A stretch of 5,099 nucleotides of DNA from a bacterium (GTDB lineage Bacteria; Spirochaetota; JAHITG01). Below are positions 1-5,099 of this stretch, in pieces. Below the pieces are notes generated by a model. It saw nothing but the letters and a program-made list of their open reading frames with translations. It ran no database searches and was not told the origin of the DNA. Within the stretch, counting starts at the first letter, position 1, and each line of letters begins with the position of its first letter. A program made the position numbers and the translations under genes. The DNA is taken from assembly GCA_028711675.1 (NCBI GenBank), contig JAQTRT010000224.1:1-5099 (forward strand), written 5' to 3'.

Positions 1-36
1 CAAATTCCAGACGATGTTATATCAAAAAATCATTAG
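1..36 (+). CDS. Possible 3' tail of an upstream gene (partial)
   Basis: The frame starting at base 1 reads 11 codons (QIPDDVISKNH) and stops at TAG 34-36, 12 bases before the fmt start. A same-strand gene ending just upstream fits the tight packing of the rest of the window; def or priA often precedes fmt in bacteria. The fragment is too short to recognise. Another frame reads to a TGA at 50-52, which would give a 4-base ATGA overlap with fmt, so which frame is the real tail is undecided. Confidence 0.25.
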   Translation, partial: QIPDDVISKNH

Positions 37-38
37 GA
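35..38 (+). promoter_or_regulatory. Weak ribosome binding site for fmt
   Basis: AGGA lies 10 bases before the ATG at 49. It supports that start, which also places the N-terminal beta strand (MNIIYCGS) exactly where the Fmt family begins. Confidence 0.45.
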
Positions 39-48
39 TATTCATATC

Positions 49-1002
49 ATGAACATTATCTACTGCGGCTCAGCTGATTTTTCCATGCCTTCGTTGGAAT
101 ATATTTATCATAATCATGATCTTGTGGCAATCCTTACACAACCGGATAAACCTCAGGGCCGTGGATTAAAAATGCAATGCTCGAAAATCAAGAATTTTTC
201 TTTAAACCATAATATTAAGCTTTTTCAACCTGAAAATTTAAATGATGAAAATTTTATCTCTCTTTTATCCCGTTTTAATATTGATATCATTCTTGCTGTT
301 TCATACGGTAAGATCTTCCCTGAAAAAATGATCAAGATCCCCAAGATCTGTTGTTTAAATGTTCACCCTGCCCTCTTACCGGGATATAAAGGGCCATCCC
401 CGATACGCTGGGTTCTGATTAACGGAGAGACCGTGACAGGTGTATCCTCCCATGTCATTGATGAACATATAGACGCAGGGAAAATTATTTACCAATCAAC
501 ATTGGAAATTGAAAAATCAGATACGTATGATTCCTTATATCAGAAATTATCTATTTTAGCTGCTGATGTAGTAAAAAGAAGTCTTAATACTGATCTTTTA
601 AATATGCAAATTAAAATAACAGATGTCTATAGAACAATGAACTTTTATGCCAGGAAATTAAATAAAGAGGATTTGTATATTAATTGGAATAAAAGCTCCC
701 AAGAAATCCTGAACCTGATCCGGGCTTTGTATCCTGAACCTTGCGCTCAAACGGTGTACAGAAATGAACTCATAAAAATCTATTCTTCTGAATTAGCAAC
801 TAATATCCCAATGGATTCATTTCACAAGACAGGACAAATCCTTTATGCGGATCAAAAAAACGGGATCGTCATTAAGACCAACGACGGTTCTATTAAACTG
901 CTTGAAATACAAAAACAGAACAAGAAACGATTGTATTATAAAGATTTTTTAAATGGTATAAAAATAATACCGGGAGAGGTTTTAAGTAATGTTAAAAATT
1001 AA
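49..1002 (+). CDS. fmt: Methionyl-tRNA formyltransferase
   Basis: Transfers a formyl group from 10-formyltetrahydrofolate to the methionine on initiator tRNA, in the cytoplasm, for translation initiation. The 317 residues match the usual Fmt length (E. coli about 315). The N-terminal Rossmann-like formyltransferase domain covers about 1-205. It starts with a GSADF variant of the usual GTPDF loop and carries the tRNA-contacting loop QPDKPQGRG (31-39). The active site is in NVHPALLPGYKGPSPI (104-119) and DEHIDAG (138-144), giving the expected catalytic Asn104, His106 and Asp142. The linker FYARKLNKEDLYINW (199-213) and the C-terminal OB-fold domain (about 214-317) complete the enzyme. It looks intact. 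Its last 14 bases overlap the PASTA gene, suggesting translational coupling. The deformylase partner def is not in the window but may lie just upstream. Confidence 0.97.
   Translation: MNIIYCGSADFSMPSLEYIYHNHDLVAILTQPDKPQGRGLKMQCSKIKNFSLNHNIKLFQPENLNDENFISLLSRFNIDIILAVSYGKIFPEKMIKIPKICCLNVHPALLPGYKGPSPIRWVLINGETVTGVSSHVIDEHIDAGKIIYQSTLEIEKSDTYDSLYQKLSILAADVVKRSLNTDLLNMQIKITDVYRTMNFYARKLNKEDLYINWNKSSQEILNLIRALYPEPCAQTVYRNELIKIYSSELATNIPMDSFHKTGQILYADQKNGIVIKTNDGSIKLLEIQKQNKKRLYYKDFLNGIKIIPGEVLSNVKN
972..979 (+). promoter_or_regulatory. Strong ribosome binding site for the PASTA gene
   Basis: GGGAGAGG inside the end of fmt lies 9 bases before the ATG at 989. It is the best Shine-Dalgarno match in the left half. 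It favours this start over the in-frame ATG at 1025, which would shorten the cytoplasmic tail by 12 residues. Confidence 0.7.
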
Positions 1003-1630
1003 ATTCACTAATTTTAAAAAAATCATGGATTATATCAACCAGTTGAAACAAACACCCCTAGGTTATGCTTCTGTTTTTAGCTCCTTGAAAAAAATGGTCC
1101 TGTTTTTTATTTTATATCTCTTTATTACAGGATTAACAGCCATTATTATAATATTTTCCTTTAATAAAAAACAAGAGATCGTCCTTGTACCAAAGGTTAT
1201 CAATATGGAATTTTATAATGCTTATAAAATACTGCATTCCTATGACTTTAATGTGGAAATTGAATTAAAAAGCTTTAATAATATTAACAGTGGCCTTGTT
1301 GCCTTTCAGTCTCTTCAGGAAGGGAAAAAAGTTAAAAAAGGAAGAAAAATCAAGCTCATTATCAGTTCCGGAGCTGTCAGTGCAGATCATGATGAAACAT
1401 CTGATGACGCTACATTAAATTCCTATATCATTAAGTTTAAACTTCCTGAAAGTTATTCGGAGGGGAGGGTTAAAATATTGTTCAGTGACAATAAATATAG
1501 CGATAAGGTAATTTTTAATGAGCTGGTCTATCCCACCAATAAAATCATGATTCCCATAAAAATTTATGGAAATGGGATTCAAAAGATATATATTAATGAT
1601 GAATTGTATATTGAAAAGGATATTGAATAA
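989..1630 (+). CDS. Membrane-anchored single-PASTA protein, PrkC-like outer half without kinase
   Basis: The 213-residue protein has four parts. A basic cytoplasmic N-terminus (1-36) is followed by one membrane helix (about 37-58, rich in Leu, Ile and Phe). A PASTA domain (about 63-128) comes next, with VPKVINMEFYNAYKIL at its start and an EGKKVKKGRKIKLIISSG end that is typical of the family. An acidic linker (129-143) leads to a beta-rich C-terminal domain (about 144-213). Lysines before the helix imply the C-terminal part is outside the cytoplasm. PASTA domains are known to bind peptidoglycan fragments or beta-lactams in PrkC/PknB kinases and some penicillin-binding proteins. The C-terminal domain resembles the Ig-like end of Firmicutes PrkC (inference from the VKILFSDN...MIPIKIYGNG...IYINDEL pattern). 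There is no kinase domain. The PASTA QSP motif reads QSL. The gene lies between fmt and rpe, where prkC sits in Bacillus. The role is probably envelope sensing or scaffolding, but this is not shown. Confidence 0.88.
   Translation: MLKIKFTNFKKIMDYINQLKQTPLGYASVFSSLKKMVLFFILYLFITGLTAIIIIFSFNKKQEIVLVPKVINMEFYNAYKILHSYDFNVEIELKSFNNINSGLVAFQSLQEGKKVKKGRKIKLIISSGAVSADHDETSDDATLNSYIIKFKLPESYSEGRVKILFSDNKYSDKVIFNELVYPTNKIMIPIKIYGNGIQKIYINDELYIEKDIE
1616..1620 (+). promoter_or_regulatory. Ribosome binding site for rpe
   Basis: AAGGA within the last codons of the PASTA gene lies 10 bases before the rpe ATG at 1631. That ATG directly follows the PASTA stop codon (TAA, 1628-1630). The stop-start junction with an internal Shine-Dalgarno site suggests coupled translation. 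Confidence 0.55.
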
Positions 1631-2278
1631 ATGGTGAAACTATCACCCTCGATCCTGGCTTGCGACTTTTTAAATATAGAAAAAGAAGTAAAAGCCATGC
1701 AAGATGCCCAGGTGGATTATATTCATTTTGACATTATGGATGGTCATTTTGTTCCTAATATCACATTTGGGACAAAATTTGTTAAATCTGTTAAAAAAAT
1801 AACAAAAATACCTTTTGATGTCCATCTGATGATCCACAGGCCGGAGAGATATATAGATGAATTTGCTGAAGCTGGAGCTGATATCATTACTTTTCATTCA
1901 GAAACGACTCATTTTCCCATCCGTTTGACCGAACAGATAAAAAAAAAGAAATGCCTGGCAGGGATTTCGATCAATCCCGGAACCTCCCTCCATCAGATCA
2001 TGGATATTCTGAATTATGTGGACCTTATTTTATTAATGAGCGTAGAACCCGGTTTTCACGGACAAGCATTTATTGAAAACTGTTATGATAAGTTAAAGAC
2101 CTTGAAGGAGATCATAACTCAAAAAGGAGTGAAGACACTGATCGAGATCGACGGGGGAGTAAGTCGTGAAAATCATGCCAAGCTGATAAAAAATGGAGCT
2201 GATATACTGGTCATCGGTGCGGATTTCTATAAACAGACGAATTATAAAAATTATGTTAATGAGATAAAAAATGGATAA
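1631..2278 (+). CDS. rpe: Ribulose-phosphate 3-epimerase
   Basis: Interconverts D-ribulose 5-phosphate and D-xylulose 5-phosphate in the non-oxidative pentose phosphate pathway, in the cytoplasm. The 215 residues form a single TIM barrel of normal family length. Family motifs appear in order: LSPSILACDF (4-13, with Ser7), HFDIMDGHFVPNITFG (32-47), FDVHLMI (62-68), AGADIITFH (81-89), LLMSVEPGF (134-142) and IEIDGGV (171-177). The divalent metal ligands expected in Rpe are present as His32, Asp34, His65 and Asp174; Asp34 and Asp174 are the acid/base pair. The phosphate-binding loops deviate: PGFGGQ reads PGFHGQ (140-145), and the usual GSAIF near the end reads GADFY (196-200). With all metal and catalytic residues intact, Rpe remains the best call. 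A related epimerase such as AlsE is the alternative. The end overlaps the next gene by 8 bases. Confidence 0.95.
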   Translation: MVKLSPSILACDFLNIEKEVKAMQDAQVDYIHFDIMDGHFVPNITFGTKFVKSVKKITKIPFDVHLMIHRPERYIDEFAEAGADIITFHSETTHFPIRLTEQIKKKKCLAGISINPGTSLHQIMDILNYVDLILLMSVEPGFHGQAFIENCYDKLKTLKEIITQKGVKTLIEIDGGVSRENHAKLIKNGADILVIGADFYKQTNYKNYVNEIKNG

Positions 2279-3728
2279 AAACAATTTTGATATAATTAAA
2301 TTTGGTTCGCAACTGAATGAAGTTAAATTAATCCAATACGTTTTTAATTCTATTGCTTCGATCATTAAGTATAAGCTCAACTGTGTGCTTTATCTACATA
2401 ATAAAACAACGAATATCAAGAAAGTTTACTGCCTGAACGACACAAGTGAAAAAGGGATCATCAGATTAAAATATAGCGAGAAGATCGAATTCCATAATCG
2501 GATCGTGGATTATAAAATAATTAATTTTAAATTAGAATTAAAAAACCAATATTTTAAAATGATCTTTTATATATTAGGCGATAAAAAGCAGATTTTAAAC
2601 CCTTATAAAAAAACCATCCTGCAGTTGATTGATTATCTGTTTTTACAGTTAAACAGCATGTTCCGGTATCATGAATACCTGGAGAATATCAAGACCAGGG
2701 AGAAAGGAATTATTGGATTGAATGAATTTGCTGATCTCCTGAATTATCTGGAGACCAGCGAAGAAACGGCCTTTCAATCGATGTTCCTGGGATTCGCTGC
2801 TGAATCCATTGAGGCGAACCGGGTCACATTTTATTTTTATGAAAAGGAACGTAATATTCTTTATCCCAACGCCATTATGGTCTATAAAAACAAAAAAGTC
2901 GTTCCTTATGATTATTATTCAGAATTAAAGGATATAACCATAAAAGCAGGTGAAGATGTTTGCGGGAATACCATCATTAATAAAGAACCGGTTTTTATGG
3001 ATAAAGTAAATCAAGATATTTATAAAGGTTATGTGGATAAAAAAATTAATTTAAACATTAATTCCATAATCGATATTCCCATTATTATCAGGGATAATAT
3101 CATTGGTGTGCTTGAATTGGCCAATTCCACAGAGAATAAACCGTTCAGTAAATTTGATTTTTATATAGTATCCATCATAGCCAAACTGGCCATGACCAAA
3201 CTGGAGCAAGGAGAATTGTATAACTGGGCTATGATCGATAACCTGACTCAATTATACAATTATCATTATCTTCAAATCTATTTGAATAATGAAATGGCAA
3301 GGACAAAACGGTATGCCAAAGAGCTGGGATTGATCTTGATCGATATCGACAATTTTAAAAAGATCAATGATAATTACGGCCATTCAGCAGGGAATATCGT
3401 CTTAAGAAATATATCCAAGATCATCAAGCAAAATATACGGGTCAATGTTGATATTCCGGTCCGATACGGCGGAGATGAATTTTTGATTATTCTTCCTGAA
3501 ACCGATACCGAAGGAACGAATATGCTGGCTTCCCGGGTACTTGATATTATCAGGGCATATGATTTTCAACTGGAAGGTTCTACGATTAAAGTCACATGCA
3601 GTATGGGTATCAGTAATATTAATTCCGAGTCCTTTTCGGAAAATAAGGATGAGATCATTAAGAAAGCCGATGTTGCATTATATAAAGCTAAAAATTCCGG
3701 CAAGAACCGGATCGTATCAGCAATATAA
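2271..3728 (+). CDS. GAF-GGDEF diguanylate cyclase-type signalling protein
   Basis: Predicted to make cyclic di-GMP from two GTP in the cytoplasm; no signal peptide or membrane helix is visible in its 485 residues. Residues 1-135 are an alpha/beta region that may be a degenerate GAF-like sensor. A helical connector (about 125-160) leads to a GAF domain (about 160-312) ending in IDIPIIIRDNIIGVLELAN (267-285), typical of GAF strands. The GGDEF domain (about 320-485) has DNLTQLYN (323-330), LIDIDNFKKINDNYGH (356-371), RYGGDEF (398-404) and a YKAKNSGKNR end (471-480). Metal and catalytic residues Asp358, Asp402 and Glu403 are present, so it should be able to catalyse. Two sites are unusual: the inhibitory RxxD reads VNVD (391-394), and the residue matching PleD Asp344 is Asn375. 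The start overlaps rpe by 8 bases with only a weak Shine-Dalgarno site. The GAF ligand is unknown. Confidence 0.93.
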   Translation: MDKNNFDIIKFGSQLNEVKLIQYVFNSIASIIKYKLNCVLYLHNKTTNIKKVYCLNDTSEKGIIRLKYSEKIEFHNRIVDYKIINFKLELKNQYFKMIFYILGDKKQILNPYKKTILQLIDYLFLQLNSMFRYHEYLENIKTREKGIIGLNEFADLLNYLETSEETAFQSMFLGFAAESIEANRVTFYFYEKERNILYPNAIMVYKNKKVVPYDYYSELKDITIKAGEDVCGNTIINKEPVFMDKVNQDIYKGYVDKKINLNINSIIDIPIIIRDNIIGVLELANSTENKPFSKFDFYIVSIIAKLAMTKLEQGELYNWAMIDNLTQLYNYHYLQIYLNNEMARTKRYAKELGLILIDIDNFKKINDNYGHSAGNIVLRNISKIIKQNIRVNVDIPVRYGGDEFLIILPETDTEGTNMLASRVLDIIRAYDFQLEGSTIKVTCSMGISNINSESFSENKDEIIKKADVALYKAKNSGKNRIVSAI

Positions 3729-3735
3729 ATAAACT

Positions 3736-4326
3736 ATGACGATACATACATTCATCGATGCGCTAAGGGAACTGTTAATCATCCTGCCCGCCATCTTTTT
3801 AACCATAACACTCCATGAGTATTTTTTAGGCTTTACTGCCTTTAAACTGGGCGATATCACTCCACAAGCCAGCGGTTCGGTGAAATTTAATCCTCTTTTG
3901 TTCATTGATAACCTGGGATTAATCAATTTTATTTTGTTCCATTATGGCTGGTCGAAAACCACGGCATTTGATCCGCGTAATTTTAAAAGGCCGTTCCTAT
4001 TTAGTGTCCTTTCCATACTAGCTGGTATGTTTTCCAATTTTATCGCTGCTTTTTTTTTTATTTTGCTGATCATTCTTTATAAACCAAATCCGCTGGGTTA
4101 TATTTATAATCTCTTCATGACGATTGTCCAATTTAATTTAAATTATTTTTTACTGAATTTACTACCCCTGCTTCCTCTGGATGGTGGCAAGATCATCTCC
4201 TTCCTTTATCCGGAATACAATAAATTTGAAATCGTCGGTATTATCTTATTGATGCTTTTTTTCCTTCTTAACCTGACCAGGTTTTTTGATCTGATTGTTT
4301 ATAATATCATTAATCTTTTTATTTAA
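3736..4326 (+). CDS. Site-2 protease (M50) family membrane protein, probably non-catalytic
   Basis: The 196-residue, strongly hydrophobic protein has about four to five membrane segments (roughly 12-35, 55-70, 88-114, 124-147 and 164-190). It matches the short S2P/YwhC-type M50 family in order and spacing: LHEYFLGFTAFKLGD (26-40), SGSVKFNPL (47-54, where the family has a GRLTLNPL-like stretch), a GWSK motif (71-74), LAGMFSN (95-101, family LAGPLSN) and NLLPLLPLDGGK (141-152). Active members are zinc proteases that cut within the membrane, using HExxH plus the Asp of LDG. Here His27, Glu28 and Asp149 remain, but the second zinc His is Leu31 (codon TTA at 3826-3828), and the Pro of AGP is Met98. 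It is therefore more likely a pseudoprotease or a protein with another role. No clear Shine-Dalgarno site precedes the ATG, which lies 7 bases after the GGDEF stop. Placement before trpS is familiar for this family. Confidence 0.88.
   Translation: MTIHTFIDALRELLIILPAIFLTITLHEYFLGFTAFKLGDITPQASGSVKFNPLLFIDNLGLINFILFHYGWSKTTAFDPRNFKRPFLFSVLSILAGMFSNFIAAFFFILLIILYKPNPLGYIYNLFMTIVQFNLNYFLLNLLPLLPLDGGKIISFLYPEYNKFEIVGIILLMLFFLLNLTRFFDLIVYNIINLFI
4050..4059 (+). repeat. Run of ten T within the M50-family gene
   Basis: Ten consecutive T residues span codons for Ala-Phe-Phe-Phe in a membrane segment (residues 105-108). It is the longest homopolymer I noticed in the window. Loss or gain of one base would remove the LDGG motif downstream. 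It may be nothing more than AT bias in Phe codons. Confidence 0.6.
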
Positions 4327-4331
4327 GAGGA
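4325..4331 (+). promoter_or_regulatory. Strong ribosome binding site for trpS
   Basis: AAGAGGA overlaps the stop codon of the M50-family gene and lies 8 bases before the ATG at 4340. It fixes the trpS start, which also gives the expected short lead (MEIVLSGIQPTG) before the HIGH-like motif. Confidence 0.75.
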
Positions 4332-4339
4332 TTTATTAA

Positions 4340-5099
4340 ATGGAAATTGTTTTAAGTGGCATACAGCCGACCGGAAAATTGCATTTAGGGAATTATATCG
4401 GAGCTATAAAGAATTGGGTTAAGATACAGGAAGAATATCATTGTATCTATATGATCGCGGACCTTCATTCATTGACCACGTTAACCGGAAAACCACAGCC
4501 TCTTCAAGAGAATATTATTGATATCTACATGGATCTGCTTGCGTGCGGGATAGATGTTCAAAAAAGTATATTGTTTATACAGTCTTCCGTACCGGCCCAT
4601 ACCCAGCTTCATCTTATCTTATCTATGATCACTCCCCTGGGCTGGCTCGAGCGGAATCCCACCTTTAAGGAAAAAAAACAAGAATTAAAAAATATGGATA
4701 TCAATAATTATGGATTTCTTGGTTATCCTGTTCTTCAAGCCGCGGACATACTTATCTATAAAGCCAATAAAGTACCTGTTGGTTATGATCAATTGCCCCA
4801 CTTGGAGATCACAAGAGAGATTGCCAGAAGGTTTAATAGTCTGTATCAGGAATATTTTCCTGAACCCCAGCCTTTATTAACCCAGGTACCGAAGATAGTG
4901 GGTTATGACGGAAGAAAAATGAGTAAAAGTTATGACAATGCTGTTTATTTATCTGATTCGCCTGAGGTCATTGAAAATAAATTGAAAAAATTCATTACTG
5001 ATCCGAAGAAGATCCGTAAAAACGATCCGGGTGATCCAAACATCTGCACCATTTTCCCGTTTTACAGGATTTTCGCCGATACCCACGTCAATTCTGAAA
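4340..5099 (+). CDS. trpS: Tryptophanyl-tRNA synthetase (3' end cut by the window)
   Basis: Joins tryptophan to tRNA-Trp using ATP, in the cytoplasm. The frame stays open from 4340 to the window edge, 253 complete codons, so the last roughly 80 residues of the usual 330-residue enzyme are missing. It is a class I synthetase: the HIGH-type signature is PTGKLHLGN (10-18) and the second signature is KMSKS (193-197). Other family motifs are ADLHSLT (40-46), TPLGWLERNPTFKEK (98-112), QAADIL (133-138, with Asp136 matching the Trp-contacting Asp of the Bacillus enzyme) and VPVGYDQLPHLEITREIARRFN (145-166). GYDQ replaces the common GEDQ, a tolerated position. The ERNPTFKEK segment resembles the ERVPTYKE variants found in several phyla rather than the ERMTQFK type of E. 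coli. The gene follows the M50-family gene by 13 bases and has the clearest Shine-Dalgarno site of the right half. Confidence 0.97.
   Translation, partial: MEIVLSGIQPTGKLHLGNYIGAIKNWVKIQEEYHCIYMIADLHSLTTLTGKPQPLQENIIDIYMDLLACGIDVQKSILFIQSSVPAHTQLHLILSMITPLGWLERNPTFKEKKQELKNMDINNYGFLGYPVLQAADILIYKANKVPVGYDQLPHLEITREIARRFNSLYQEYFPEPQPLLTQVPKIVGYDGRKMSKSYDNAVYLSDSPEVIENKLKKFITDPKKIRKNDPGDPNICTIFPFYRIFADTHVNSE

Noticed and set aside
331..352. Repeated AAGATC words in fmt as a short repeat
   Set aside because: They encode ordinary Lys-Ile codons in a conserved part of Fmt and are not organised as a repeat array.
1670..1897. Antisense open frame of 75 codons opposite rpe
   Set aside because: It lies wholly within a well-conserved gene, matches no recognisable protein and has no own context; open antisense frames are expected in AT-rich DNA.
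2093..2380. Antisense open frame of 95 codons across the rpe/GGDEF junction
   Set aside because: It is complementary to two clear genes, and its hydrophobic translation is what reversed Lys/Asn/Ile codons produce.
3051..3251. Antisense open frame of 66 codons within the GAF-GGDEF gene
   Set aside because: It is covered by the GAF domain on the + strand and has no family features.
3541..3732. Second + strand frame of 63 codons inside the GGDEF 3' end
   Set aside because: It is an out-of-frame reading of conserved GGDEF sequence with no domain and no ribosome binding site.
3820..3830. HEYFL as a frameshift or sequencing error hiding HExxH
   Set aside because: The frame is continuous and the residues on both sides align to the family without gaps; three base changes would be needed to turn TTA into a His codon.
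3717..3926. Antisense open frame of 69 codons opposite the M50-family gene
   Set aside because: It is opposite the conserved HEYFL and NPL region; the + strand reading explains the sequence.
4327..4339. Promoter or terminator between the M50-family gene and trpS
   Set aside because: The gap is only 13 bases, is filled by the ribosome binding site and has no hairpin or T-run.

Overview
The window is a tightly packed, AT-rich bacterial gene run with six genes, all on the + strand. In order they are methionyl-tRNA formyltransferase (fmt), a membrane-anchored PASTA protein, ribulose-phosphate 3-epimerase (rpe), a cytosolic GAF-GGDEF diguanylate cyclase-type protein, a site-2-protease (M50) family membrane protein, and the N-terminal three quarters of tryptophanyl-tRNA synthetase (trpS), which runs off the right edge. 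Neighbouring genes overlap (14 and 8 bases), abut (0 bases), or are 7 and 13 bases apart. I see no internal terminator and no gap that could hold an RNA gene or a substantial promoter, so the block is most simply one transcription unit that extends past both edges.

The organism cannot be named from this sequence. Strong AT bias, Lys/Ile/Asn-rich proteins, usable Shine-Dalgarno sites before most genes and this mix of genes suit an uncultured anaerobic lineage such as Cloacimonadota or another FCB-related candidate phylum. That is an impression, not an assignment.

Left part (1-2278): fmt, PASTA, rpe. In Bacillus-type Firmicutes the order is fmt-rsmB-rlmN-prpC-prkC-rsgA-rpe. Here the protein between fmt and rpe has the membrane segment, one PASTA domain and a C-terminal beta domain resembling that of PrkC, but no kinase domain. 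It looks like the outer half of a PrkC-type receptor left at the prkC position.

Middle (2271-3728): a soluble protein with an N-terminal region of uncertain fold, a GAF domain and a GGDEF domain with an intact GGDEF motif. It has a degenerate inhibitory site, and Asn replaces the Asp that contacts the guanine base in PleD.

Right part (3736-5099): an M50-family protein followed by trpS, a pairing I recall from other bacteria, often ahead of scpA/scpB. The M50 protein keeps the fold and the LDGG Asp motif, but its zinc motif reads HEYFL instead of HExxH, so it is predicted to be a non-catalytic relative.

The block mixes translation and carbon housekeeping (fmt, rpe, trpS) with three membrane or signalling genes. 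Two of these have lost or changed the residues that define catalysis or regulation in their families. No mobile element, CRISPR array, tRNA or rRNA was seen.
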